Origin: Macrocystis pyrifera
Lineage: Eukaryota > Sar > Phaeophyceae > Laminariales > Laminariaceae
Assembly: GCA_031763025.1 (NCBI GenBank)
Contig: JASSKH010000029.1
Span: forward strand, 8,910,571 to 8,974,570
DNA length: 64,000 nt
Direction of reading: 5' to 3'
Shown here piece by piece: positions 47,447 through 59,472 of the stretch (its first letter is position 1; each line of letters opens with the position of its first letter). A program made the position numbers and the translations under genes. The notes under the pieces are model-generated. The model searched no databases, was not told the origin of the DNA, and saw only the letters and a program-made list of their open reading frames with translations.

Positions 47447-48230
47447 AGAAGCTCTGCTGTAGGCGTCGTACAGCAGTAGCGGTGGCACTTGTTACGAGAA
47501 GTTATGTTGGACACAGGTCAGATTGTAGATTGTTCGTCTTCAAATTATGCCGGATTTCGAGTTGGCAACCAAGAAACACACAACACAATCGAGTACGTGT
47601 ACAAAGGGTTCAAGGGTTAGACCGATAAATCGAGCGTACAACAACGCTGGCCATGGCCTCGTGTGTCACTGCTGTTTCGCTGCTGGATAAGCTCTGCTGT
47701 AGATGATGTACAGCAGTGACGGTGGTGGCACCTGCTACGAGAAGCTCTTTCTGTTGGACGAAACGTCAGGTGCATAATTTTCGTCTTCAAATCATGCCGG
47801 ATCTCGAGGTGGGGAACCAGGAAACACAGAACACAATCGAATACGTGTACAGCAGGTTCAAGGTTGACCGACAAGACGAGCGTACAGCGACGGTGACCCT
47901 GGCCTCGCGTGTGTTACTGCTACTGCTACTGCTGCTGTTTTGCTGCTGGAGAAGCTCTGCTATAGATGCTGTACAGCAGTAGTAGTGGTGGCACCTGGCA
48001 CAAGAAGCTCTCTCTGTTGGACAAAATATGTCAGATGCAAAGTTTTCGTCGTCAATTTATGCCGGATCTCGAGGTGGGGAGCCAGGGAACACAAAACAAA
48101 ATCGAGTACGTACGTGTACAAAGGGTTCAATGGGTAGACCGACAAGCCGAGCGTGCAGCGTCGCTGACCCGGATTTGTGTGCCCTACTGTTGCTGCTGTT
48201 GCTGCCGCCGCCACGTCTGCTTCTGCTGCT
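47447..48230. repeat. three tandem units of about 240-280 bp
   Basis: Units start at 47447, 47688 and 47951 with GAAGCTCTGCTGTAG-like words, share ATGCCGGATCTCGAGGTGGG near their middle, and end in CTG-rich runs. A single inverted copy lies at 53118-53340. Some frames are open through a unit, but the frames differ between units, so I read it as non-coding. Confidence 0.85.
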
Positions 48231-48487
48231 GAAGATTTTTTGTTTTGTTAAACAATCAACCCCAACGTAACGGATGCCTACGACCGCGTGCGTAGATCAT
48301 CATTCGTGTTGGTTCCGCACAATAATCCGTGTACACCCAGCATGACGCATTGCCGATAAGACTACTGCAGGTACTGAGGTCGCGCCTCTTCGAAAACAAG
48401 TACTGGCGGAGGATGTGGAGTTGATTTTGCGATTGGCAAAGATTTTATGCTCCAACTTTTTAAGCGCCCTTCAAAAAGTGAGCCTTA
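48231..48487. other. spacer, nothing seen
   Basis: No frame or repeat recognised between the tandem units and the Harbinger-type element. Confidence 0.3.
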
Positions 48488-49446
48488 GGGCCGGTCCTAA
48501 CGGGGGCAAAATAAACGAAATAAAACGAAATAAAAAACGAAGAGCAGAACTAAAGAGCACGTGAGTTTTATTGGTCAAATTAAAAAAGTAGAAGAAGAGA
48601 TCCCGATACCTCCGTTTTCACATTTCGTTTTTTGTATATGGACCTGAAAAAAACCAAATGGGTGCCAAATAAACGAAATATGGGATACCCAGGGTCGAAC
48701 ATGCGAAGAGGAACATAAGGTTAGCTCGAAGCGTTGGGATGAAATTCTGATATAGTTTCTACGTCCTGTCCAGTGCGTCTCGTACATCACCACGATGACG
48801 CCACCTCGACCCGAAATATCCGGTCTGTTCCAGGGGCGGAGAGTGTTATAAGGCTTAGATTGGGTAGGCGATCGGTTAACCTTTCACCTTTAGCCCAACG
48901 GACTACGACCTTAAGATTGGCAAGCGTGCGATGGCCGAGGTAGTGCATGTGGCTGCCACGCGACTTGTCTGCTGACGGCGCGAGCACATATGGGTAGGGA
49001 ACCACCATGGGGTGCCCTTGCAAGAAACCGGGGGATCAGGAAGTGGCTGTGGCGCTATATTCTTCGACATGAGTGCCACTCGACATTCAAACGTCCGCCA
49101 TCGAGCAGCGATGGCCGATACACAAGTTGTAGAGCACTCCGGAGGGAGCGGGTTGGACCACAAGAACCGCCTGCTGTGGAGGGTGCCTCACGTGTGCGAG
49201 TTGTGTCTACCCACCGTCGTTGTCGTGCGCTATCGCCGGGAATCACGTGCTGCGGCGGTTGATTCATTCTGAGAAGTTGCACCGCATACAAATTCGACTC
49301 GGCTTTTTCTTTTTTTTTTCGTTTTTTTTTCGTTTTTTTTTTTTTCGTTTTTTAGAACTCAACCTGGTGTATTTTACGAAAAACGAAAGTCTGTTCGTTT
49401 TATTTCGTTTTGTTTTCGTTTTATTTGCCTCCGTTAGGACCGGCCC
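48488..49446. mobile_element. non-autonomous PIF/Harbinger-type element
   Basis: A 959-bp element with inverted ends GGGCCGGTCCTAACGGGGGC and the complement of GGGCCGGTCCTAACGGAGGC. The similarity continues for about 50 bp through AAACGAAATAAAA words. TTA flanks both sides (48485-48487, 49447-49449). TTA/TAA duplication and GGGCC-type ends are characteristic of PIF/Harbinger. T-rich runs lie at 49305-49355. No transposase is encoded inside. A Harbinger-type transposase gene lies at 59473-62148. Confidence 0.88.
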
Positions 49447-49711
49447 TTATGCCCTCATTTGGTTATTTTTACTCGTGGGCCGATATTGTAGTGCGAGGCA
49501 TTGGAATGCCCCTAGCTGAAACGGGAGGCAGAGGAACTGGTGTACTGCCGTGCAGCACTACGAATGTATACATGAGTTTATAATTTTTTGATGTGACATA
49601 TGGAAGATGCAACACTCAGCCGTCGACATAAGTTGAACTGGTCGAGGGTTTGCTTCCTGATGGTCCGGAATACTACGACCTGTGTAATAGGTCTGAACAA
49701 AGAACATATAT
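49447..49711. other. spacer, nothing seen
   Basis: Short sequence between the Harbinger-type element and repeat copy B. Confidence 0.3.
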
Positions 49712-50873
49712 AACTACTTACTTAGATCTCGATCTCTGAGCGGGCTCGGTTGGTACATCCCTGGCCTCTCAGAGTTCCCACTTGGAAATCGCCTCCTTTT
49801 ATTACTTGCCGGACTCTTCCAGCTGGTCTTTGTTTTCTCCATTTCTCGTCGTACTTTCAGTCCTCTTTCCTTTTTTCTTCTTTCGTTTCGTGTGCGTGCG
49901 TGTACTCCAAGCACGGTTGCGCGGGCGAACCCGGCACCGTCGCGGGTGTCAGCGGATGCTGGCGGGTAGAGGGGGAGTTGCAAGGAGCGCGGTCGCCGCT
50001 TTCGTGCCTAGGCGTCGCGTGTACCTCGAGACACGAGGGATGCATCAGTAGGCTCTGTCCGGCCTCCATTTGTGATTTTTGATAGAGTACGCTTGAGTAT
50101 TTAAGGGTCGTTCGGTATTGTAAGATAATATTCAAGTGGTGCTTATTTTAGCGACCGGGCTGAAAGTCACAAGAGGGAGGTACCCCGAAGGAGCACCAAC
50201 ATTGTCGAGCTCGCGTCGAGGTCCACGGTAAGCACCGGGCTTCACGCGAGGCGGGCGACGGGGCTCACTGTGGAAGAGAGGGAGGAAAACTTTACCCGGA
50301 CTGAATCGGTGGCGAGATGGTCGCGAGAGGGGCGGGCGGCGTACGAGGCTGAGAGAGAAGCTCTGCTGTATGGTTTTTTTCTTTTTTTCATTTTTCCTTC
50401 TTGACTGGTGTAAGGTGTTCCAATCAGGTAGTAACTTATTGTTATACGAAAGGGGACGGGGATATTTTTTCTTTCAGAATTTTTCGGTTTCATTTTCATT
50501 GTTTTTGCTGTGTTGCTGTACCGTGCTGTGCTTTATCTTACGTACATACGAGTACAGACACAAAGCATATCGAAAGAAGAAAATAAGTACCCTATCTGGG
50601 GTATGTACGTATGAATGTACGACATGTGAGCGAGCGTAGCGGAAAACCGCCCACGACGCGACGCATATGTGGCGTCCGAGCTGTTTTCTCCTCAAGCATG
50701 GCGGCGGGACTCTTGGCATTATCAAGTCGCCAGTTCGCAACTAACTACAGTAATGAAAAAACAAAAAATTCAATCATGGACCTCTTGTCCGCTTCGAATA
50801 CTTTTATGTACTTTTCCTTCCTGAGCGAGCGTAGCGGGCGGCGTAGGCCGCCCGCGGAACGAAGCGCCTTGTA
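49712..50873 (+). repeat. dispersed TATA-bearing repeat, copy B
   Basis: Matches copy A (36640-37776) end to end at about 85% by eye. It has the A-box-like word near 49742, the shared core from about 49893, a TATA-like position (gagtatttaagg near 50093, weaker than in the other copies), the nested hairpin (about 50228-50270) and the perfect 9-bp GC hairpin near the right end. Confidence 0.78.
50834..50855 (+). other. perfect 9-bp GC hairpin at the 3' end of copy B
   Basis: Same stem and loop as 37737-37758 in copy A, although flanking bases differ. Confidence 0.85.
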
Positions 50874-52556
50874 TACAATACCCAACACTCCCTTGACTCT
50901 TCTGCTGATTTCTGCCCAAACACAAGAGTTGGCCATCATATAAAAAATCGGAAATTCAACGGTTTTCGTTGTAATTACAGCAGTTACTGCTGTACACAAA
51001 AGCGGCTCAACGTCGACATGAACCTGTACTGGTCGCGCTTTTGGTGGTATATACAGCCACGCTGCACGGGTATTTCGAGAAAAGTAACAATTAAAAGTGC
51101 TACGTACCAGTACGGATTACTCCAGATGGCTCGGTAGTATTATATAGACGAGCACGGGCGGCGCGGGCCACCATCGTTTGGGCTTTTGTTTCCACGTGCG
51201 TTACCGTAGATTTATGGCAAACGGCACGGTATTACGATATAGTACAGGAGCGCGGGCCACCTTCGTTTGGGCATGTTTCCCACGACATCGTAGATGTCCC
51301 ACCCGTAGTTGCGCTTTCGAGTGGCTTTTGGCGGCATCACTGCTGTAGCCATTAAGCTGTTCACTATCCTGTCCAGTTTCGTTGCAAGCGTTTTTTTACG
51401 TATCAGCGCGCGTTTGATCGTTGTGTTGAAGTTTCGGTGCTGTGGCCGAGGTTTCGCCGCACCTCTATATCGTTTTTTGTTTTTTGTTTCGTAACCCTGT
51501 GTTGTCATCAGCTTGTTTGGGCGCAGCAGAGCGCATACTTCATAACTATCTGGGTCTCCACATCGCTATGCTTGTGAGCTACGGTTTTCTTTTACTACTG
51601 ACGTTCAATGTGCTACCCGTGTCCGTGGTCGATGCTGGCTTGTTCATTGAATTGCACCAATTTTTACGAGTCCTGGAATCATACCTCCACACGCAACACC
51701 GTTCAAACAACCCAGCCCAGGACGCGTGAGTCGGGTCTGAGCCACCTAAACAACATCGACCTTCTCACCTGGTTCTACGCGATAAGGCAGGTCGTCTCTA
51801 AAGGAAAACAAAACAGAAGGAGCTTGAGCCACGTTGCGTCCTTGTCCTGTATTGCTTTTTTTTTAATTTGGTTGTAAAAGTTGGGTGTTCCACATTGTTT
51901 CAAAGGCCATGTTTGTAGGGGCGATTTATTGTGTCGAGAGTAGAGAGAGGCAGTGGTTGGGGCCTGAAAATTCGTGACGTAGGCCAATCACACACTAAAA
52001 CCGACCAAATTGTGACAAAAATCGTACGCTGACTGGATGATGACTTGATGAACCTAGCTTGTCAATTCCGCCGCCCATTGCAGCACGGCATAGCGCCTGC
52101 AGCAGAAGCACCTCATGGCAGATAGAAAGCTCTCGATGGAGGAAACACATCTATCTGACGACCGCGCAACAAGCACGCCCCCCAATCCTTCGTGTGATGC
52201 CACCAGACAACTCCAAGACTGGAGACACAGATTACAGCAGCAGGAGTAGAGGAAGAAGAGTGCGATGGCAAACTTGACAAGCGGTTGGGAGCGAAAACCA
52301 CAAACTCCGAAACGCATGAACGTATAAACCAGAGGAAGAGCCACCTCGACACCCCGACAGCAAGCATGTATGTATATGCATCTGTTGTAACTCGTACGAT
52401 CACGGCGACTAGCCATGTCGTTGGTGCTGTTATTGCAGCGTGTGTGCGGTTATTGTCGTGAAGAGAGAGTGCCTGCTCCCCTAAATCCGAACGTCGATTA
52501 GCGAGAAGAGCCGGGGGAGGGGCTTTGGGAAGAGCGTGGCGGAATTGTAAGGACCG

Positions 52557-52686
52557 TTGGGGCATAAATATGAAGACCAAACGGTCGTTACATTATTTCA
52601 TCAGAATTGTACGTGCGTATCATTCGGCGTCGTGGATGGCTCCCAGGCCATTATTTATCAATTGGAAATCGAACAAGCTGTACCAG
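52557..52686 (+). other. possible unrecognised exon
   Basis: An open stretch (NCTCVSFGVVDGSQAIIYQL) ends at a strong donor-like sequence, ccag|gtaagt at 52686/52687. I do not recognise the protein and see no partner exon. Confidence 0.25.
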
Positions 52687-52804
52687 GTAAGTATTATCGT
52701 CTCGTCGACCCTGGTGGCATCCAGGGGAGTCTCTGGCCAGTAGTCAATCGCGAGGGAAATAATGGAAAACGCGCGCGGTTCACGCAGCTTGCAAAGTTGA
52801 GTAT

Positions 52805-52846
52805 CGACCGATCTGCCGATCGGTTCGACCGATCTGCCGATCGGTT
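52805..52846. repeat. two exact 21-bp tandem units, palindromic
   Basis: CGACCGATCTGCCGATCGGTT occurs twice in a row (52805-52825, 52826-52846). Each unit contains the inverted words CCGATC and GATCGG. Confidence 0.9.
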
Positions 52847-53117
52847 GAACTCACGGCTGACGTGCTTTCTTAGTTTCTTATAAAAAAATATCCCACAACA
52901 GAGTGCTCCGACGGATTGAGGTGATTTAACTATTAATAGTATGATGTAGCTCTCTAAGCAAGATCTTTCGAATGTGGCTATTTTCACGGCGAGGTTCCAA
53001 CTACTACTACAGCGCTCGTGGTGGCGTCGCAGCAGAGAGCACATACTGCATGGATGGCACCGGCAACAACAACCTGGTTGTGCTGGATTTATGTCTGTTT
53101 TCTGGTTGAAATTCAGC

Positions 53118-53340
53118 ATAAATAATTTGAAGACGAAAAATCTGCGTCTATCTGAAATGTTTGTCCAACGGAAAGAGCTTCTTTCTCGTAGCAGGTGCCA
53201 CCACTACTTACTTGCACTGATTTCAGATGTACGGCATCTCTACAGCAGCAGTGTTTCTCCAGCAACAGCACAGCAGCAGCAGCAGTAGGACGCACGAGGC
53301 CAGGGTCAGCGTCGCTGTACGATCGGCTTGTCAATCTAAC
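53118..53340 (-). repeat. inverted single copy of the 47.4-kb tandem unit
   Basis: The reverse complement matches parts of the units at 47447-48230, including GTACAGCGACG.TGACCCTGG, GTGGTGGCACCTGCTACGAG and TTTTCGTCTTCAAAT.AT, in compatible order. Confidence 0.75.
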
Positions 53341-54499
53341 CTTTTAACAGACTAAATTCTTAGTGTGGATGCCCTCGATAGATATACCTGGTATTTCTGA
53401 ACTCGCCATAAAGTACTGTTTCCTGACACAATCACATTTGATCTGTATCACGTGGGTAATGAGCAAGGAGAACCTATCGTGCTATTACTAGCCCCATGGT
53501 CGCGGGTTGCCAGGTTTGTGTTTTTCGTGACCAGGAGAGATAACACAGCAGCTGCACTTGCAGTGTGAGTACACTAACTAACTTGAACATGGTTTCTAAA
53601 TAATTACACTGCCGGAAGGTTTTGTGTTAGCAACGTTCGGCGTGTCCTAAAAATTGGGTTTCCGTTGTTTTTTTTCTTCTGTAGCAATTGACCGCTGATG
53701 TTTGTCACGTAACTCGTTATCGTCTTGCGAAGTTTGAGTTGTTTTTATTTCACCCTCTTTTTCCAGTTGAAGACCAAATGAAAAGTTTATTTTGATATAT
53801 CACAACGGGCCCACCGCTCTGTAGGATTTCTGCTGTAGTTACAACAAGACACGGGTTCTTATTTTAGTAACGCCACTGTTCAGCAACCTCAAGCGTAAGC
53901 CATACAAAATGGCACGGCACGGTTGCGCTCTATATGTCACGATTGTCTTGGTGCCCTCAAATAAGTCAGTCTCACCTTTTGGTTATGCGTTGGTATCTTG
54001 TGTCATGTGTGTTATTTCGATGGCCGTGCGCCGGCGGGCGCGGCCAGTACAATGCACAGAGTAAACTCGACGACACAGGCCGTAGTTTGTTTAATTCCCT
54101 CATCATACTACTCAGGTGAAATCTTGAGCCCCCCCACCCCCCCTGGGCTATCGACGGGGGGGGGGGGATTTAGGCGATGAGTCGCGCATGTTCCCAATTG
54201 GTGTCTTGCCCAAGTTTAGGTGGAGTAAGAGTCAGGTATGTGCTCGCATGCACATTTTTTAAAGGGTGTATGAACAAAAGTTGCCACCAAAAGCGGGCGA
54301 CGATGATCATTTATGAACTCCCGGCAACCTGTTCTCGCGGCGATGAAATGCTGAGCTCTCTCTGGGCGCGTTTTCCGCTTCATCGTGTTTCCTTGCCTCA
54401 CGTCTTATTCACGCAGGTCGTGCAACTGCCGTAAACGCCGGCGGAGACATACCCGACGGGGCCTTGGTCGGCTATGAGCACCTCATGAGCAAGGGGTAG
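53341..54499. other. unassigned sequence, no gene recognised
   Basis: Short frames only. C and G runs near 54127-54168 are partly complementary (cccccc ... gggggg) and may fold. Confidence 0.35.
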
Positions 54500-56860
54500 A
54501 TGAAAAGCAGGAACCATGTCGGGAACTTCCGGGGTGGACGGTATCTAGCAGGAGATACAGTGGATGAACTCAAGAAGCGCAGGGGCATCAGTGGCGCCAC
54601 CGATGTCCAACTCACTGAGCGTATCGTCTCGGGAAACATCCGCAAGTCGAGGGGTTGCGGTCCCCGTATCATCAACATCCTCGCCTCTGACGCCATCAGG
54701 GAGCGCTTTATCCAATTCGAACAGCAGGCCTCCAGGTCGGAGCTGGACATTGGTGATGTTGGCGCCAAGAAAAGCATCTAGACGGAGATCCAGAAGCTTT
54801 TTGCGGATCCCGCGACCGAGATAGGATGACGGTAGCTTCAGCCATTACCAAGTACAGACATTTGTAGGCTCCCCTACCGTATCATACCATCATTTTCATT
54901 TGTGGTGTTCACGCGGTTGGTTGTATAGTGCGTGAGAGCTGAGAGAATACCCGTGTGTCAATGATGCGTATATTTATCAACGGCATGTACGCGGGCGTTG
55001 CGGTTCGCCTACTATTCACATTTATCTGTGTCTTACTCATGTGCTACATGGTTTTACCTCTTGCTGTTCCAGTTATAGGCTGGTTACAAGCTGTCGACCC
55101 ACGTCCAACTCGACCAAGTGGACACCAGCGTATACAACCAGCCTACCATCCACGCCGGAAAGCTCATTGACATGTACAACGACATGAGGAAGAAGCTTAA
55201 CGTCGTGACGATGATTTCAAGAAATCAGGGATGGGTGCCCCCTTCTGGGATTTTGTAGAAGTTTGGGATGAAACTTGTTTCCGTTTGTACCACACTATTG
55301 CCATAATTGCATGGATGGATGGCCTTCAAGACACGTTTATACTCTGTTTGGAACGGCACATGTATATTGCCGTCCAAGCATGGCGTCGCAGTTTTAATGT
55401 CTGTTCTGATGACGTGTGCTCTACACGCGCGATCGTGTAGGTGTGGGAACTGATTTGCATAGGTACGTGAACTTCTCAGTGGAGGCGTTTCTAACGACAT
55501 GGTATGGTCATGTCATGCAGTTCAAGTACTGGAGAGGCCTCGACGTACAAGTTCGACGCCTTCAACAACAACACACTATTCTCAGCCAAATGTTAGATAA
55601 TATAATAAAAAGTAGCGCTGTCTAACCCCTTAACTCACCCCCCCCCCCCCTATTATACACCTGGTATATATACGTCGGGTTGGCGTCGGTTGGCGACGAC
55701 GCTGTAAAACACGCCTCCCAGTGCGTGATCTGAACAGCCAGGGTACGTTTTTTTTTTTTGGCGTTTACCACGGCTGCGGTCGAGTTGATATTTTTTGTGC
55801 GGAGAGAACTTTCACTCCGCACAAAGGGAGGATGATCGTATCACGTGATGTGTACGTGGTGGTCGGATCACGTAGTGTGTATATGGTGAGGCACCCACGA
55901 GCCAGTTACATAGTAAACCCATTGCTGTCTCTGGAAGCAGGAAGTGGCCACACCAGAAATTCAACCAATTCATTGATGCTGTCATCCATATGCAAGAAAA
56001 CTCACCTCTAAAGCGGTGCGTAGTAGGATGCAGCTCACCCTCCATGCGACTCGCCCAACACCTAACGGCGCTTCGTGCTTGGGGCAAGGAATGTCTGCCT
56101 GCTCGGGGAAAACCCGACGTTCTACGTCCCGGCATTGTGGGGGTGTGAGGGTTCATATTCATACGACTACGGCCATGCATGACAATGAGTACCCCCCCCC
56201 CCCCCCCCCCAACCCCCCCCAACCCCCCCAACCCCCCCCGCCCTTTGTTTCATCTCAAGGGATACCGACGTCCTCTACATGCATGAGGTCTGCAAAACAC
56301 ACCCCGCGTTACTAGAGTTCACACAAACTCTTCTCCCGGAGAACGCCAGGGCAGAGGCTGGTTTCGGCGGAGTAGCATCGTCGGAAACACCAAACAGGGA
56401 CGAAGCAAGCGACGACGACGACGACGACGAGGAAGGCGGGCAGAGAATGACCGTGGCGAAGCAACTTGGCGATGCTGCGAAAGCGAAGCGCACTGAGGCG
56501 CGCCGGAAGTAGGCACTTGAGACATCGGTTGATAAGGTTATTTCCATCGTGAAGAAAGCCGTGCGTCGCACTTCGGGCGGTGATGAATCGGCTGGCGGAG
56601 AAGATCCGGTTGAAGGACGATCCCAGGAAACCGTAGATTTCGAACGCGATCGCGCTAGGGCCAGGGTAGAAGATATGGCGGTAAAGTATTTCCAGGCAAA
56701 GCGCACGCTCCATGGACTATACGTAAGCACACGCGATATGATTCGTGAGGAGAATAATGCAGACATCCCCGATGAGTCCTTCATCGAGCTGTTGGAGGAG
56801 AACTTGGACGATTTGCGTAGGCAGATCAGGAAAAATAGTAAAGATTATAGGGACCGTTAG
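54500..56860 (+). pseudogene. decayed multi-exon gene, uncharacterised stramenopile family
   Basis: Exon-like blocks in order: 54500-about 54830 (GNFRGGRYLAGDTVDELKKR; SGNIRKSRGCGPRIINILAS), about 55079-55249 (YNQPTIHAGKLIDMYNDMRK; FKKSGMGAPFWDFVE), a weaker block at 55921-56015 (KWPHQKFNQFIDAVIHMQEN), and 56260-56860 (DTDVLYMHEVCKTHPALLEF; an acidic DDDDDDEE run; a charged helical C-terminus). A TAG at 54779-54781 sits where the family is expected to have Trp, a one-base shift near 55211 separates two halves of the second block, and a TAG at 56510-56512 splits the last exon in frame. From memory the family is uncharacterised; its W/F spacing recalls Myb/SANT- or MADF-like proteins. Some Harbinger elements carry a Myb-like partner gene, so a transposon origin is possible but unproven. 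Confidence 0.5.
56192..56240. repeat. homopolymer C tract in an intron-like region
   Basis: Runs of 8 to 19 C with occasional A lie just upstream of the last exon-like block; assembly length here is unreliable. Confidence 0.9.
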
Positions 56861-57265
56861 CATTGCTCTCTATGCACGAACGCCAATGTGAAGTGTGATA
56901 TATCCCACCCTGTGGTGATGCGACGTGCTAAACAAACTTCCTACGTCGGTGCACATACTTCAAGCAGAATCTGGTCCAGATGGTTATATATTTGGCTAAC
57001 ACCAATTCGTTTCACGTAAGATATGTTGCATTGGACTTTGGTGTGACATCCACAAGGATCGCCTGTTGGCCGAAGACTACATTTGTTGCTGTACCAGTGG
57101 CCTTCTCTTTTCAGTTTCGACGTATGGGTGCGCTACCATCAAAGGGTGTGTGGTTGTCAACGGAGAATTGAAACGGTTGTATGGGTGTCGGCGACTACGT
57201 CCTTGTCGTATCATACGTAGTCTTTTTAGCTGTACGTTAGTGACTTAGTTGTATGTATAGGTTTA
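56861..57265. other. downstream flank, nothing seen
   Basis: Short frames only between the decayed gene and the MITE. Confidence 0.3.
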
Positions 57266-57371
57266 TTACGGGGGACCATCTTAAATAGGGCCAAATTTTG
57301 TTCATAAAAATATGCAATTATATAGGTTTATATGTAAACCATAGGTCCCATCAACTATGGAGCCCCCGTAA
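57266..57371. mobile_element. 105-bp MITE, TA duplication (copy 3)
   Basis: Ends TTACGGGGGACCAT and ATGGAGCCCCCGTAA, flanked by TA (57264-57265, 57372-57373). The inside matches the 45829 copy (GGGCCAAATTTTGTT, ACCATAGGTCC). Confidence 0.9.
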
Positions 57372-57373
57372 TA

Positions 57374-59472
57374 GTTGGTGTTGGGATACGATTCGCTTCA
57401 GGCAGGAATGCCACCGTCTACTTCGCAATTGACTCAATCGGGATCAGAGCGACGCTACCACCTGCAGATGCATGAACCGACCCGGGAAAAGAAGGGAGAG
57501 AGCAACGACGCCCTGCACCCCCTCGACAATCGATGATATTTGTACCACTGCCTTCGTTGTTTTCTTTTCTGTCTATCATAACGGTACGCCTTTCTCGGGC
57601 GTATTCGTTTCGTTCTTCAACGAACGCAACACGATGAGCTATAATATGTTCTCGTGAAATGCTCATGAGCATGCATAGTTTATGCTGTTTTCACTTATGT
57701 TGGGGGTTACACACGTGTTGGTCACCCTCCCTACGTGTCCCAGGCATCGATGTTTTGTTTACAACTTCCAATTAATACAAAACAGTACGCGATTTACATC
57801 ACTATCGCACTACCTACGAAATACGTACCCAAGAGGGAATCGATTAATGTTGGGTTTTGACAGATCATGGGAACGAAAACGGAGACGAATGCATGACTAC
57901 CGGCTCCTGACCGCCTATATTTTTTGTCGTGCCTTATTTGGGTTTTCTATTGGTTTCCCCAGACAAACGGGACGAAACAGGGCTTGCGGTCGAGTACACA
58001 ACACTGCTTTTCGCGCCCCGGTCCTTGTCTTGCGTTTTCCTGCCTGTCAGATTCTAATAGTATGTCCAACGCTTGCTACGTTTCGGGTAGCCCTTTTTGC
58101 AGGCGAAACGATTACCCGAACGACGGCACCTCTCAGTCCGTAATCTTCGAATTGCCGTTCTTGTTTTCGATAATATTTACGTTTTTACACAAGGACCATG
58201 AATTTGATCATCGGATGCACCTTCAAACGCTTTCAGGTTTTTTTTTAGGGGAAGGGGTTAGTGGCACAGGTAGTAGCGTGAGCAGCGTCAGACAAAAGAT
58301 CGCGCGTCGTTACCGTAGCGTGCATGTGTTTTTTCCCGGCTTTCTCAACGAGAGCAACGCAAAATGTTTCGGGGCGGCATCATGGCACCGTAAATAGCGT
58401 ACTACGCAGCTTGCTCACAGCGACTTGTTGGAAGGGCACCTATTTTCACTCACAGATAAATGATTTCATTTCCGCTCTCGCATTATGCAGGAAGTAGCAC
58501 GTCGTCCAATAATGGTTGTCGTTGGGGAATGAGTCACCCCACGGTAGGTTTTGCACTTTTCGGGCGAAATTTTTCTGACCTATTGAGTTTCTTAAGTAAG
58601 GAACTATCAGTTAGGATTTCGTTTTAAGACTAGCGCACACAAGTGCCAGTTAGGATGACTCGAACGAATTTCTTCCAAGTATTGTATCGGGTAAGATATT
58701 GAGTTCCTAATGTGAGGGGCTCAGGAACGTCGGGTGCACCCCTACTGTGGGATGTCTCGAATTTATTAACAATGGAGTCAATTACCATAATCCACACCCA
58801 CGGCTAGCACGGAGGCAGCTTAAGCAGCACACTATGAGAGGCTAGTCGGTATCTGTATCAGTTGATGTCTCACGTTCACTTCATTTTCGCCATGATCTAA
58901 TACGGGCTCACAGGGCCGTCTGCTGACTCCTCGGCCACTAAGCAGCCACTTCGCTCCCCTCCCTACTCAAGGCGCGCTTGTTCATGTTCTTCCCTCGGCC
59001 ACTGGCATGCAAGTGTGGTCACCCACGCTAAGGCGTCAACGCCAGAAGAGAAACACTACTAAATGGACTACGAGGTAACTATATTACGATACTACCACGC
59101 TACAAAATACGCATTAATAGTGTATACCAGGTTTCGTAAAACAAGAAAACCGTGCGCGTTACAGACAAGAAAGGAAACAAACGCCGGGCGCGACAAGCGA
59201 TGCGTAGGGCGTCGCTGGTTAGCCGGGCTACCCCCCCACCCCCACCCCACCCCACCCCCCTGGCGCTGCCCGCCAAGGTCCTCCGGCACACTGTACTTGA
59301 TGGGAAAGTCACACAACGACAGCCCCGTACTCAGAAGCAAGAATGTAAGCGAAATAATACGCATTCCGCAAAAACTCTCAAACCACCGGGACTTGACACG
59401 TTCAGCATCGGGGTGTAGCGTTGTCGGCATCTACCGTGGTTTGTTACGTTCAACGTTACGCTTAGGGCATTT
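57374..59472. other. unassigned sequence, no gene recognised
   Basis: Short frames only; I found no Harbinger-like terminal repeat in it, although the 3' end of the transposase element should lie here. Confidence 0.35.

Larger units (their letters stand above)
50874..53117. other. mostly unassigned sequence with small repeats
   Basis: Two related segments with gcgcgggccaccwtcgtttg lie at about 51160-51185 and 51250-51272. A possible exon is listed at 52557-52686 and a short tandem repeat at 52805-52846. Nothing else is recognised. Confidence 0.35.
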
